In this document: in pieces, positions 40,767 through 52,628 of the stretch
Position numbering within the stretch: the stretch's first letter is position 1
Layout of the letters: each line of letters begins with the position of its first letter
DNA from: Desulfomicrobium sp. ZS1
Lineage (GTDB): Bacteria > Desulfobacterota > Desulfovibrionia > Desulfovibrionales > Desulfomicrobiaceae
Reading direction: 5' to 3'
Length of the DNA stretch: 64,000 nucleotides
Assembly: GCF_024204645.1 (NCBI RefSeq)
Contig: NZ_CP100351.1
Span: 2,940,001-3,004,000 of the forward strand
Notes under the pieces: model-generated
Seen by the model: the letters and a program-made list of their open reading frames with translations, nothing else
Database searches by the model: none
What the model was told of the DNA's origin: nothing
Program-made: the position numbers and the translations under genes

Positions 40767-42431
40767 ATGCAATGGTTCATCAACATGCGCATCATGAACA
40801 AGCTTTTGCTTTCATTTAGCATCATTTTGTTCATCATGGCTGGCCTGGGCTGGTTTGCGAGCACCCAGATGTCCCTCGTCAATGACAAATCAACTGAAAT
40901 CAGCGCTAACTGGCTCCCTAGCGTCCAGGCTTGCGGAGAGCTTAATTCACTAATCCTTGAGGTTCGCAACACGGAATATGGACATGCCATTTCCGAGAGC
41001 GAAGAAGATATGGCTCAATACGAAAAGCGTATCGAGCAATACCAGGCTGAAATCCAAAATGTCAGGATCGCGTATGAAAAACTTCCCAGCCTGGAAGAAG
41101 AGAGTCGCCTGTACCAAGAATACAAAAATCATTGGGATCTCTATATAAAAGAAAATGGAGCGATAATAGAGCTGTCCCGAGCCAACAAGACTCAAGAAGC
41201 AGTCGAAAAAATGCGAGGGACATCACGTGCAGAATACTACGCAGCCAAGGAAGCTCTGGATAAAATCATTCAACTCCAAAAAAACGCATCCGATGCCGCC
41301 AGCGCCGAGGGCGACACGATATACGCTCACGCCCGCACATCCATCATCGTCGCCAATATCGTCGCCATCCTAATAGGCCTCCTGGTGGCGTATCTCGTAG
41401 CCAGGGTCATCACTCGCCAATTGGGCACCGAACCCGGCGTCATCGCGTCCGTCGCGGAGCGGATCTCAAGTGGAGACCTGACGATTTCCTTCAATGACAC
41501 CACTCACCATATCGGCGTCTATGCCGACATCAAGCGGATGTGCGAACGTCTTCGCGAAATCGTGGCCGAGGTCCAGGGCGCGTCTGAAAACGTAGCCTCG
41601 GGTTCCGAAGAAATGAGCGCCACGGCCGAGCAGCTTTCCCAAGGTTCGACAGAACAGGCCTCGTCCGTCGAGGAAGTATCCTCCAGCATGGAGCAGATGG
41701 CCTCCAATATCCGGCAAAACGCCGACAACGCCGGACAAACTGAAAAGATCGCCCTCAAGGCGGCCCAAGACGCCGACGCAAGCGGCAAGGCAGTCGTCCA
41801 GGCTGTGGACGCCATGAAGAACATCGCCGAAAAAATCTCCATCGTCGAAGAGATCGCCCGCCAGACCAACCTGCTGGCATTGAACGCCGCCATCGAAGCC
41901 GCGCGCGCCGGTGAACACGGCAAAGGCTTCGCGGTGGTCGCGGCCGAAGTCAGAAAGCTGGCCGAACGTAGCGGCACCGCAGCGGCCGAGATCAGCGAGC
42001 TGTCTTCCTCCACGGTGAGCGTGGCCGATCAGGCCGGGCAGATGCTGGTCAAACTGGTCCCGGATATCCAGCGCACGGCCGAACTGGTGCAGGAGATCTC
42101 CGCCGCATCGAACGAACAGAATGCGGGCGCGGAACAGATCAACAAGGCCTTGCAGCAGCTTGACCAGGTCATTCAGCAGAACGCTTCGGCCTCCGAAGAA
42201 ATGGCCTCCACCTCCGAGGAACTGTCCAGCCAGGCCGAACAACTGCAGAGCACCATCAGCTTCTTCCGTCTCGGCGTCGATACGGGCAAAGTCGTCCGCC
42301 AAGCCACTCGCCAGACCCGGCCGCAGCCATCCCGCAAAGCCCCAAAGGCGCTGGTTTCCAAAGCCCCGGCCAGCGGCCTGGCCCTGGACATGGGACGCGA
42401 CGATGAAGACGACGAATTCGAACGCTTCTAA
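40767..42431 (+). CDS. Methyl-accepting chemotaxis protein with four-helix-bundle sensor and C-terminal tether
   Basis: A 554-residue chemoreceptor. TM1 is at about 8-30, a periplasmic four-helix-bundle sensor (4HB_MCP-like) to about 185, TM2 at about 190-212, HAMP, then the signalling hairpin with tip [21 protein letters not shown] basic/proline-rich linker of about 45 residues ends in an acidic tail, [10 protein letters not shown]. The last five residues EFERF fit the x-aromatic-x-x-aromatic pentapeptide pattern that tethers CheR or CheB. It has an AAGGAG ribosome site and is followed 19 bases later by cheW. Confidence 0.93.
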   Translation: MQWFINMRIMNKLLLSFSIILFIMAGLGWFASTQMSLVNDKSTEISANWLPSVQACGELNSLILEVRNTEYGHAISESEEDMAQYEKRIEQYQAEIQNVRIAYEKLPSLEEESRLYQEYKNHWDLYIKENGAIIELSRANKTQEAVEKMRGTSRAEYYAAKEALDKIIQLQKNASDAASAEGDTIYAHARTSIIVANIVAILIGLLVAYLVARVITRQLGTEPGVIASVAERISSGDLTISFNDTTHHIGVYADIKRMCERLREIVAEVQGASENVASGSEEMSATAEQLSQGSTEQASSVEEVSSSMEQMASNIRQNADNAGQTEKIALKAAQDADASGKAVVQAVDAMKNIAEKISIVEEIARQTNLLALNAAIEAARAGEHGKGFAVVAAEVRKLAERSGTAAAEISELSSSTVSVADQAGQMLVKLVPDIQRTAELVQEISAASNEQNAGAEQINKALQQLDQVIQQNASASEEMASTSEELSSQAEQLQSTISFFRLGVDTGKVVRQATRQTRPQPSRKAPKALVSKAPASGLALDMGRDDEDDEFERF

Positions 42432-42450
42432 CCAGAGGACGAGATAAGCA

Positions 42451-42939
42451 ATGAACGACAACGCTATCCTGCAATATCTGACCTTCGCCCTTGGTGATGA
42501 GGTTTTCGCCCTCGAAACCGGGTTCGTGCGCGAGGTCATCGAACTCGTGCCCGTAACCCGCATCCCCAAGACCCCGCCATTCCTGCGCGGCGTCATCAAT
42601 CTGCGCGGCCACGCCGTGCCCGTAGTCGACCTGCGCATCAAGTTTGGCATGCCCTCGACCCAGGACACGGTGAGCACCTGCATCATCATCGTGGATGTGG
42701 AGATCGAAGGCGAAGAGTGCCACATGGGCGCCATCGTCGACTCCGTGCTTGAAGTCTTCGAGATGGCAAGCGACCAGATCACGCCGCCGCCGCGCATGGG
42801 CACGGCCATCCGCTCGGACTTCATCCGAGGCATGGGCAAGCAAAACGAGGAATTCATCATGATCCTCGACATCGGCAAGGTGTTCTCGTCCGAGGAGCTT
42901 TGCTTGCTGGAAACCATCAAGACCGACGAAGCGGAATAA
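42451..42939 (+). CDS. cheW: CheW chemotaxis coupling protein
   Basis: A 162-residue scaffold joining chemoreceptors to CheA. The CheW fold is clear: YLTFALGDEVFALETGFVREVIE, PPFLRGVINLRGHAVPVVDLR with the conserved receptor/CheA-contact Arg, and VDSVLEVFEM. It lies directly after the tethered chemoreceptor. Confidence 0.95.
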   Translation: MNDNAILQYLTFALGDEVFALETGFVREVIELVPVTRIPKTPPFLRGVINLRGHAVPVVDLRIKFGMPSTQDTVSTCIIIVDVEIEGEECHMGAIVDSVLEVFEMASDQITPPPRMGTAIRSDFIRGMGKQNEEFIMILDIGKVFSSEELCLLETIKTDEAE

Positions 42940-42940
42940 C

Positions 42941-42970
42941 AATGGGGGGCGCCCTCGCGGCGCCCCCATT
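42941..42970 (+). other. GC-rich stem-loop after cheW
   Basis: AATGGGGGGCGCC and GGCGCCCCCATT pair with one bulged G around CTCGC, right after the stop codon. There is no T-run, so this is more likely an mRNA processing or stability hairpin, or a weak attenuator, than a full terminator. Confidence 0.5.
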
Positions 42971-43061
42971 CCGCGCCATTGCACACCGCCCAAATGGCCG
43001 CAGCCGCTGTCATGCCGGTCCGGCTGGATGGGAAGAGCATGCGCACGTCAGGAGACATCCA

Positions 43062-43379
43062 ATGTTTACATGTACTGTCGAGGGTGTTCCGGGGCATCCG
43101 GTCGCCAAGCTGTCCGGCAGCCTGATCCTGGAACATTCCAAAAAAATTCATTCCGAACTGCTGACCATCCTGTCCCAGACCGACATTTTGACCATCGATC
43201 TGGGCGAGTCGGACAAATCGGATCTGTCCTTTATCCAGATACTGTACGCCCTGCTCAAGGACCGGGACAAGAAAATCCGTTTCGCGATCCTGCCAAACCA
43301 CCTGCGTGACAACGCGGCACGCCTTGGCGCGGGCAACTTCATGGCCGAATTCTCGAAGCGAATGGAGAACAACGCATGA
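43062..43379 (+). CDS. STAS-like protein in the chemotaxis operon
   Basis: A 105-residue protein resembling anti-sigma-factor antagonist (STAS) domains: KLSGSLILEHSKKIHSEL, LTIDLGESDKSDLSFIQILYALLKD, then a strand-helix end. Where STAS proteins have the phosphorylatable Ser/Thr (D-x-S pattern), DKSDLSFIQ is visible, with Ser in the right region. It overlaps the CheY gene by four bases, so it is part of the signalling set. STAS proteins occur in some chemosensory clusters; the role here is not known. ATG at 43062 behind AGGAG. Confidence 0.75.
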   Translation: MFTCTVEGVPGHPVAKLSGSLILEHSKKIHSELLTILSQTDILTIDLGESDKSDLSFIQILYALLKDRDKKIRFAILPNHLRDNAARLGAGNFMAEFSKRMENNA

Positions 43380-43738
43380 GCAAAACCATAATGACGGTCG
43401 ACGATTCGGCCAGCGTCCGCCAGATGGTCAGCCTGACCCTGAAGGACGCCGGCTATACCGTCATCGAGGCCCGCGACGGCAGGGACGCGCTGGCCAAGCT
43501 GTCCGGACCGGTGGGCATGATCGTGACCGATCTGAACATGCCCGGCATGGGCGGCATCGAACTGATCCGCGCCGTGCGCGCCATGCCCCAATACAGGTTT
43601 ACGCCCATCGTCATGCTGACCACCGAATCGCAGGCCTCCGCCAAAGAGGAAGGAAAAGCTGCCGGGGCCACGGGCTGGATCGTCAAACCCTTCAAGCCCG
43701 ATCAGCTTTTGGCAGTGGCCAAGAAACTGTTGCGATAA
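43376..43738 (+). CDS. cheY: CheY-like single-domain response regulator
   Basis: A 120-residue receiver only. Acidic pair DD near the N-terminus (TVDDSAS), phospho-Asp52 in IVTDLNMPGMGG, Thr in LTTES and Lys in VKPFKP are all present. Likely the phospho-carrier from CheA to the motor or to another output. It overlaps the STAS-like gene and precedes cheA by 21 bases. Confidence 0.93.
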   Translation: MSKTIMTVDDSASVRQMVSLTLKDAGYTVIEARDGRDALAKLSGPVGMIVTDLNMPGMGGIELIRAVRAMPQYRFTPIVMLTTESQASAKEEGKAAGATGWIVKPFKPDQLLAVAKKLLR

Positions 43739-43759
43739 CCCCCAGAACCGGAGCCGGAA

Positions 43760-45808
43760 ATGTTCAGAGAAGAAATGCACCGCCAGGCGTTCAAGGAAGA
43801 AGCCTTGGAGCTGTTGGGCGAATTGGAAATCTCGCTATTGGAGCTGGAGGCGGACCCGGCCAACGACGATGTCATCAACCGGGTCTTCCGCGCCATGCAC
43901 ACCATCAAGGGGTCCGGCGCCATGTTCGGCTTCGAGGACATCGCCTCCTTCACCCACGAGGTGGAGACGATCTTCGATCTGGCCCGCACGGGCCGGATTG
44001 CCGTGACCAGAGAACTGCTGAGCCTGACGCTTTTGGCCAGGGACCACATCCTGGCGATGGTCGAAGGAACCGACTCGGACACGCGGGCCGAAGAGGTCAT
44101 CAAGGGGCTTAAGGCGCTCAACCCAAAATCCGTGTCTCCCGAGACCACGCCCACGCGCGAACCGCTCACGTGCGCCCTGAATCCGGACCTGTGCACCTGG
44201 CGCATCCGCTTCGCTCCGCCCAAGAACGTGTTCATGAGCGGGACCAATCCGGCCTCTTTGCTGGAAGAGCTGTGCGAGATGGGCGAGCATCACGTCATCA
44301 TGCACGTCAAAGACATCCCGAGCCTGCCCCGGCTCAACCCTGAGAAATGCCTGGTGTGGTGGGATGTCATCCTGACCACGTCCAAAAGCGAGGACGAGAT
44401 TCGCGACGTTTTCATCTTCGTGGAGGAGGACAGCGATCTGACCATCCAGATGGTCGGCAGCTGCCAGAACATCGACGACGAGTCCTACAAGCTCATCGGC
44501 CAGATCCTGGTCGAGAAGAACGACATCACCAAGGACGCTCTCGAACGCATCCTGCTCGAACGCAAGCCCATCGGGCAGCTCCTGTCCGAGGCGGGCCTGG
44601 TCAGCGCCAGCCAGGTCGAGGCGGCTCTGGCCGAGCAGCAGGAGGTCAAGCGCCTCAAACAATCGGCCGGCGCCGAGCCGCAGACGTCGAGTATCCGCGT
44701 TCCGGCCCAGAAGCTCGACTATCTGGTCGATCTGGTCGGGGAGCTGGTCACGGCCCAGGCCCGGCTGACCCAGTTCGCCAGCGAACAAAGCGACGCGCGG
44801 CTGCACGGCATCTCAGAAGAAATCGAGCGCCTTTCGGACGAACTGCGCGACAACACCCTGGGCATCCGCATGCTGCCCATCGGCACCACCTTCACCCGCT
44901 TCAAGCGGCTGGTGCGCGACCTGTCCCAGGAACTGGGCAAGCGCATCGCGCTTGAAACCCGCGGCGAGGACACGGAACTGGACAAGACCGTCATCGAGCG
45001 CCTGAACGACCCCCTGGTCCACCTGCTCCGGAACAGCATCGACCACGGCATTGAAAGCCCCGAGGAGCGCTTGGCCAAAGGCAAGAAGCCCGAGGGACGG
45101 ATACAGCTTTCGGCCGAGCATTTTGGCGGCGAGGTGCTCATCCGCATCATCGACGACGGCGCGGGCATCGACCCCGAACGCATCCGGGCCAAGGCCGTGG
45201 AAAAAGGCATCATCGCATCGGACGCGCTGATTTCCGATAAAGACGCGCTCATGCTCATCTTCGCGCCGGGATTCTCCACAGCTGAAAAGGTCACCAGCGT
45301 GTCGGGGCGAGGCGTGGGCATGGACGTGGTCAAGCGCAACATCGACGCCCTGCGCGGCCGCGTTTCGCTGGAGAGCGCGCCCGGACAGGGTACCACCATT
45401 TCCGTGCGCATCCCCCTGACCCTGGCCATCATTGACGGATTGCAAATCCAGGTCGAGGACAGCTATTTCATCATGCCCCTGTCCGCGGTGGAGGAATGCG
45501 TGGAACTGATCCGCAAGGACAGCGGACGCGCCGATCTCATCAACCTGCGCGGCCAGATGGTGCCCTATGTCAGCCTGCGCGCCGGATTCGACATCCCGGG
45601 CCAGGCACCGGAGATCGAGCAGGTCGTGGTCTGCAACTCCCAGGGGCGGCGCGTGGGCATTGTCGTAGACCGGGTCATCGGCGAACACCAGACCGTCATC
45701 AAGAGCCTGGGCAAAGTCTACCAGGATGTGCGCGGCATTTCCGGCGCGACCATCAAAGGCGACGGCAGCATGGCGCTCATCCTCGACATAGCCGCCCTTG
45801 TGTCCTGA
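43760..45808 (+). CDS. cheA: CheA chemotaxis histidine kinase with an extra repeat segment
   Basis: A 682-residue kinase. The HPt domain carries His47 in RAMHTIKGSG. Residues about 137-232 form a domain (WRIRFAPPKNVFMSG, WDVILTTSKSEDEI) in place of classical P2. Residues 244-293 hold two helical repeats (LIGQILVEKNDITKDAL, PIGQLLSEAGLVSASQVEAAL) similar in pattern to those of the GspE-like protein at 18.3 kb. Then come the dimerization helix pair (QKLDYLVDLVGELV), the ATPase (HLLRNSIDHGIESP; DDGAGID; GRGVGMD) and a CheW-like C-terminus. It closes the chemotaxis unit; cheR and cheB are not in the window. Confidence 0.95.
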   Translation: MFREEMHRQAFKEEALELLGELEISLLELEADPANDDVINRVFRAMHTIKGSGAMFGFEDIASFTHEVETIFDLARTGRIAVTRELLSLTLLARDHILAMVEGTDSDTRAEEVIKGLKALNPKSVSPETTPTREPLTCALNPDLCTWRIRFAPPKNVFMSGTNPASLLEELCEMGEHHVIMHVKDIPSLPRLNPEKCLVWWDVILTTSKSEDEIRDVFIFVEEDSDLTIQMVGSCQNIDDESYKLIGQILVEKNDITKDALERILLERKPIGQLLSEAGLVSASQVEAALAEQQEVKRLKQSAGAEPQTSSIRVPAQKLDYLVDLVGELVTAQARLTQFASEQSDARLHGISEEIERLSDELRDNTLGIRMLPIGTTFTRFKRLVRDLSQELGKRIALETRGEDTELDKTVIERLNDPLVHLLRNSIDHGIESPEERLAKGKKPEGRIQLSAEHFGGEVLIRIIDDGAGIDPERIRAKAVEKGIIASDALISDKDALMLIFAPGFSTAEKVTSVSGRGVGMDVVKRNIDALRGRVSLESAPGQGTTISVRIPLTLAIIDGLQIQVEDSYFIMPLSAVEECVELIRKDSGRADLINLRGQMVPYVSLRAGFDIPGQAPEIEQVVVCNSQGRRVGIVVDRVIGEHQTVIKSLGKVYQDVRGISGATIKGDGSMALILDIAALVS

Positions 45809-45842
45809 AGCTGCGCCAAGGAAGCGCTCTAAAAGTATCCGC

Positions 45843-48344
45843 TCACGCGTCCGGGCTCAACGGCAGCGACACGATGAACTTGCTTCCCCGGCCCTCGCGC
45901 GACGTCGCGGTAAGATGCCCGTGATGATTGTTGGTGATGATGAAGTAGGACACCGAAAGCCCAAGACCAGTCCCTTCCCCGACCTTCTTGGTGGTGAAGA
46001 ACGGTTCGAATATGCGGGAGAGGTCCTTTCTGGGAATGCCCGGCCCGTTGTCCTCCACCTCGATCACCGCCCAGTCCCGCATCTTTCTTGTGCGCAGGGT
46101 CAGCGTCGGGTTCTCCGTTCCGGCCCGGACCATGGCCTGGGCGGCATTGCGCACAAGGTTCAAGAGCACCTGTTCGATTTCCGTGCCGACGCAGGGCACC
46201 AGCGGCAAATCGGGATCATACTCCAGGATAATATTCAACCTTCTGAAATCATAATGCTTCTTTAAATCAAAATCCTTGCCCGCCAACTCAAGGGCCTTGG
46301 ACGCGATCGCGTTCACATCATTGGAGGAAAACGTCCGTTCGCTGCGCCGGCTAAAGGACAGCATGTTGGCCACTATCGCTGCGGCGCGCTCGCCCGCGTC
46401 GCGAACCCCCTGAAGGTAGCGAATAATATTCCGTTCTTCGAGAAACATGGCCAAGCTGTGCAAGTCCAACCCGTACCGCCGGGCAGCTTCGATGTTGGGC
46501 TCCAAGGACGGGTCGAGCCTGCGCACGATATTCTGCACGCCCTGCACAATGATGCCCAGGGGATTATTGATCTCGTGCGCCATCCCCGCCGCCAATCCGC
46601 CCAGAGACTGCATCTTCTCCGTCTGGATCATGAGCTGCTGCATGCGCTTCATCTCTCGCAGATCGCGAAGCACGGCAAAAACACCTGCCTTTCCATTGAT
46701 GTCAATGAGCTGACATGAGAGCAGGCAAAGAATCTCTTCGCCGTCTTTACGGTAGGCAGCGAACTCAAAATCCCTGATTATCCGGTGTTCATTCATCAAC
46801 GCATACAAACGATCTCTCAAGTCAGGAGACTGATAGACCCCGAGTTCAAGAGACGTCTTGCCCAGTACCTCCTCGCGGGAAAATCCGAAAAGAGCGACAA
46901 AGGCATCGTTGACGTCCTGAATGCGCTGCGTTTCCATCTCAAAAAGCACGATGGCATCCGGGGACAGGCGAAATATGCTCGCGAACTTTTCCTCGGACTG
47001 CCGTAACATGTCCTCGGCGGCCTTGCGGGTGGTGATGTCTTCGATGGTGCCGTCGAGATAGGCGGGACGGCCGGAATCGTCGAATTGCAGGGACGCGTTG
47101 ATCACGGCGTAGAAAGGCGAGCCGTCCTTGCGCTTGAATTCGATATCCCTACGGATGCCTTCCGGCGAAAGGAGCAACGATTCAAGCATTTCCCGACGGG
47201 CCCCGGAATCCGGATAAATGTCCGTTTCCAGATTATTCACCGAGGCCAGAAGATCGTCCCGATCGCTGTATCCCAACATGCGGGCGAGGGTGGGGTTGGC
47301 CTCCAGAAAGCGCCCGGCGTAGCTGGTGCGGAAAATCCCTATGGGCGCGTTATTGAAAATGGCCCGGTACTTCTCCTCGCTTTGCAGCAAAGCCCTTTCC
47401 GTACGCTTTGCCTCGGATACATCCTGAATGATTCCGAGCACCCGCCGCGGCGCATCCTGCGTCCTGGCGAACATTTGCCCATATTCAAAAACATCGGCGT
47501 AGGTTCCGTCTTTGCGCCGCAGACGATACTCGATGACATACCTTTTCCGTTGCGACAACGCCTCTTCGAAAAGAGCTGTCGCCCTGTCCGCATCCTCCGG
47601 GTGAAGCAGCTCCGTCCAGACGCTCAAGCCCCCTTTCATCTTCTCCGGATCATAACCCAACACATCAAGCATGCTCCCGCTCCAGGAAAGCACGTCGTGA
47701 TCCACATCGTATTCATAAAAAGTCAGTTTGGCCGCCGCCGTGGTCAGATCGAATTTTTGTTGCCAGCGCTTATTGTTCTCTTCCGCCTTTTTGAGGGAGG
47801 TGATATCCACGGCAGTGGACAAAATTCCCGTCTGCCCCCCAAAGGGAACCAGCGTCGCGGAAAACAATACGTACCCCATGCTTCCGTCAGGCCTGACAAC
47901 CCTGACTTCGGTGTTGCCAAGACGACCGTCCCGTTCAAGCATCTCGACAAAACGCCGGGCTTCGTACTCACCCGGCAAGACTATATCCTGTACGGAAAGG
48001 CGCAGGGCCTCTTCACGGGAGAGCCCCCGCCGCGACAAAAAAGCCTTGTTAACCTCCAAATACGTGCCGTCCCTGCGACTGAACGTAATGGAATACGGGG
48101 AATGGTCGAAAACGGCTTGAAACTTCTCCTCGAATTCATGTTTTTCGCGGGACAAAGCCTCGATTTCCTCACGGGCAAACCGCAATTCACGAATTCGCGT
48201 TTTCAAGGCATCCCTGGTTGACCGCAGACGGGCGCGGACAATCAAAAACGCGGTCACGCAAAATAGCACCAACATGACAAGGAAAACAGGGAGAACGGCG
48301 TCAAAAAGCAGGGCAGGCGGGGAAACCGCGTTCATCGCGTACAA
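45843..48344 (-). CDS. Multi-PAS sensor histidine kinase
   Basis: A kinase of about 833 residues. The N-terminus has a hydrophobic helix (AVLPVFLVMLVLFCVTAFLIV) and a coiled coil, then four PAS/PAC domains, then HisKA with GMAHEINNPLG (His590) and HATPase with N box LLNLVRNAAQAM and G boxes DNGPGIP, GTGLGLSV. The start is uncertain: TTG at 48344 lies 8 bases after GGAGG and is taken here, with ATG at 48335 as the alternative. No regulator is coupled. The gene converges with cheA, 34 bases apart. The ligand is unknown; multiple PAS domains suggest redox or metabolite sensing (inference). Confidence 0.9.
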   Translation of the reverse strand: MYAMNAVSPPALLFDAVLPVFLVMLVLFCVTAFLIVRARLRSTRDALKTRIRELRFAREEIEALSREKHEFEEKFQAVFDHSPYSITFSRRDGTYLEVNKAFLSRRGLSREEALRLSVQDIVLPGEYEARRFVEMLERDGRLGNTEVRVVRPDGSMGYVLFSATLVPFGGQTGILSTAVDITSLKKAEENNKRWQQKFDLTTAAAKLTFYEYDVDHDVLSWSGSMLDVLGYDPEKMKGGLSVWTELLHPEDADRATALFEEALSQRKRYVIEYRLRRKDGTYADVFEYGQMFARTQDAPRRVLGIIQDVSEAKRTERALLQSEEKYRAIFNNAPIGIFRTSYAGRFLEANPTLARMLGYSDRDDLLASVNNLETDIYPDSGARREMLESLLLSPEGIRRDIEFKRKDGSPFYAVINASLQFDDSGRPAYLDGTIEDITTRKAAEDMLRQSEEKFASIFRLSPDAIVLFEMETQRIQDVNDAFVALFGFSREEVLGKTSLELGVYQSPDLRDRLYALMNEHRIIRDFEFAAYRKDGEEILCLLSCQLIDINGKAGVFAVLRDLREMKRMQQLMIQTEKMQSLGGLAAGMAHEINNPLGIIVQGVQNIVRRLDPSLEPNIEAARRYGLDLHSLAMFLEERNIIRYLQGVRDAGERAAAIVANMLSFSRRSERTFSSNDVNAIASKALELAGKDFDLKKHYDFRRLNIILEYDPDLPLVPCVGTEIEQVLLNLVRNAAQAMVRAGTENPTLTLRTRKMRDWAVIEVEDNGPGIPRKDLSRIFEPFFTTKKVGEGTGLGLSVSYFIITNNHHGHLTATSREGRGSKFIVSLPLSPDA

Positions 48345-48397
48345 GGGCGTATCCTCCAATCTCAAAACACATTTGAAGGATCAGACAAAAACCGTAT

Positions 48398-48423
48398 CGG
48401 CACGAATAACACGATTCGTGTCG
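48398..48423. repeat. Inverted repeat between kinase and regulator genes
   Basis: Arms CGGCACGAAT and ATTCGTGTCG pair (one G-T) around AACACG. The position is upstream of the PAS kinase and downstream of the sigma-54 regulator on the same strand, so it may be an operator or a terminator without a T-run. Confidence 0.4.
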
Positions 48424-48548
48424 GCACGCCGACAAAGAGAATTTCATGTTTTGAGATGGTTACGCATACACGATGATGCGAACGAAGAAAATGACGAAAT
48501 AGCGACTGGCGATGTTCTTCGGCAAGGCAAAAAGGAAACCCGAGGCCG

Positions 48549-49993
<1,445 letters not shown>

Positions 49994-49997
<4 letters not shown>

Positions 49998-52432
49998 TCT
50001 TTCCTCAGCTGCGTTGTATCCGACTCCGGATTGATCACGGACGGCAGGAGCACCACAAAACGCGCCCCGCCCAGGTCCGAATGCTCCACGCGGACCTCTC
50101 CGCCCACATCCCTGGCCATGCCGTAGACCACGGCCAGGCCCAATCCGGTACCGGCACCGATGGCCTTGGTCGAATAAAAGGGGTCGAAAATATGCGGCGC
50201 ATCCGCCGCCGAGACGCCCGGCCCGTTATCTTCCACCACAATGGCCACCCTCCCGTCCATGGGCGCGACCCGCACCACAATCTCTCCATCCCCCTCGCCG
50301 ACCGCGTCAAGGGCATTGATGACCAGGTTGCTCAGGACCTGCTCCAGTTCACCGATGCCCATGCGCACCAGCAAGGGCTTTGCTGGATGATCCACCGTCA
50401 GGCGCGCTCTCTTTTTGGCGGCCTGCACGGAAAACACTTCGGATACGGAAGCCGCCACGCTGCAGGCATCGGCCGTGCCGGACCCTGCGGCCTTGGGGCG
50501 GGCAAAATTGAGAAGTTCCTGCAGCACCCGCTGCGCCTGTCTGGTGTGACGCTCGATGATATTCAGGTCAGACGCCTGCTGCGGATCGGAGATCGTCTGG
50601 CGCAGCAGGCCTGCGTAGCAGAGGATGACCCCGAGCGGATTGTTGATCTCATGCGCCAGGCCCGCCGTGAGTTTGCCCACCGTGGCCATCTTCTCCGAAT
50701 GCCAGACCTGGGAACGCATGCGTTTCTCCATGGTCGTCTCGCGCACGTAGACGACCACGCGGTCCGTCTGTCCGTCGGAACTGCGCACCGGGTACATGGA
50801 CAGCGAAAAGGATCTGCCGGCGGGCAATTCGACTTCGCGCAGATCCGGGGTACCTCTGCGGATGGCTTCAACCATCGGACACGGCTGGGACTGCGGATCG
50901 AAAAAGATGGCCAGCATATTACCGTCCGTGCGTTCGCCTTCCGTCAATTCCGAGGTCAACTGACGGGCGGCCTGGTTCACGGTCAGCACGGCGCAGTTCG
51001 CATCCATGAGCGCCAGCGGATCGGTGATGCCTTCGACTATGGTCTCAAGCACGTTCATCTGCCGGAGCAGGCTGTCGATGGCCGTCAGATTTTCCGCCGC
51101 CGTGCCAAGCTGACGGCCGAGCGCCGTAAGCACCCGCTGGTCATGCCGTGCGGCCTCGGCCTCGGTGTCCCAGTAGAGGCAAAGAATGCCCTCGGCATTG
51201 CCGGTGCTGGACTCGACCGGCACGAAAATCCTGGCCCCCGATTGCAGGCAGGCACTACCGGTCAAGACCTCCACCATGTTCTCCGGCAGCTCCGGACTGG
51301 GCGACGATTCCGGCCAGACATAATAATTTCGGGTGACCATGGTGCAGACATAGGCGATACTACGCGCCCCGAAACGGGTGCAGATCTGGGGCAGAGCCAG
51401 GCTCCAGAGTTCGGAACGCGAGCCGCTGCGGCGCATGTCCTCCAGCAGGCGCACAAATAGATGCACGTCCGCCTGCCGGGCTTCGGCCTCGTGAGAGAGA
51501 GCCTCCGTGCGCTCATCAACCATCTTGCGCAAATTCTCCGCATAATCCTGCAGCTGCCGCCGGACCTCAAAGAGATGATTTCCCATCTGTTCCATGCCGT
51601 CGACCAGCTCCTCGATCTCGTCGCCCTGCTCCAGCCGGTGCAGGAGTTCAGAGCCTTCGGCATCGACCACGTTGCGCCTGAAAACACTGTTGAGCCGTTT
51701 TAGGTTATTAACCACCAAAACCCGAAACAGGAAGTTTGTCGCGGAAAAGAAAAGCAGCGCGCCAAAAGCGAAAAATGCGAAATAGGTCAAAATGGTCTGC
51801 TGCACGCGCCCGACACTGCTCTGCACGGAGATGCCCACGAAATCGACCCCGGCGATGGAGTTCTCCTCCTTGCCGAACCCACGGCCCCCGTAAAGGGTCA
51901 ACAGTTCGGGCGGAGCGTCCTCGGGGCGGCCATGGCAATACATGCATCCGTCCTCGAAACGCACGGAGCGCACCTTCAGGAAATATTTTTCCCCGTCCAT
52001 GGTCTTGTAGCCCTGCCACAGCTCCTGTTCGGGATTGGCCCGGAAATAGCGGATCAGCTCCCGTTCATGCTTGTTGGCTTCATAGGCGGGGTTGCGCGCG
52101 TCGATGGCCACACGGCGATAGATGGTGCCGCCGCGATCGTCGTTGATCGGGGACATGATGGTCCGCGAGATGTAGGAGGAGGACATGGCCTCGATGACAA
52201 ACGAGGCCGGCAGACGCTCGTACATCGCCGGGCGGAGGACATCGCGCACGTAGTGCTGAATGGAATCGACGTGGGCGAAGATGAGCATGGCCTTGTCCCG
52301 GACTTCCTCTTCCAGCACATTTTTCATGTGCAGGTAAAAGCCGATGGAGAAGACAATGCCCAAAAAAATGGAAGCAACCAAAAGTCCGGACACAAATTTT
52401 GTCTGTATTTTTGATGGCTTGAGGATATGCAT
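49994..52432 (-). CDS. Sensor histidine kinase with periplasmic haem-c (DUF3365/Tll0287-like) domain
   Basis: An 812-residue membrane kinase. TM1 is at about 14-34. The periplasmic domain to about 215 contains the c-type haem motif CMYCH (Cys163, Cys166, His167) in a context typical of DUF3365 redox or gas sensors. TM2 is at about 217-240, then HAMP, a GAF-like segment (about 335-465), PAS, HisKA with GLAHEINNPLG (His594) and HATPase (DNGPGVS, GTGLGLAV). The haem implies sensing of redox state or a small gas such as NO, CO or oxygen; which one is unknown. The kinase stop overlaps its sigma-54 regulator, and a YeiH-type transporter lies upstream on the same strand. Confidence 0.92.
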
Positions 52433-52628
52433 GGGCTCGCCTGGAGATGATGCTTCCCGTGATCGGGAAAAAAGATGCGCTGTGGACAGTGATTCTCCCG
52501 GCGTGGACTCCCCGGGAAATCAGACCAATAAAGATGCCGCGTCGCAAGCGGCGCGAGTCGATCATTCAACACTCGAAAAGAAACGAAAAATATCGGGCCT
52601 GGCGGATGAAACGCGGGCCGCTTTGATG

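Noticed and set aside
42941-42970. Stem-loop after cheW considered as an operon terminator
   Set aside because: No T-run follows, and the next genes are in the same direction and functionally linked, so the unit may continue.
43306-44112. Plus-strand frame of 268 codons overlapping the CheY and CheA genes
   Set aside because: Different frame from two clear genes, with a His/Arg/Gly-rich translation and no domain.
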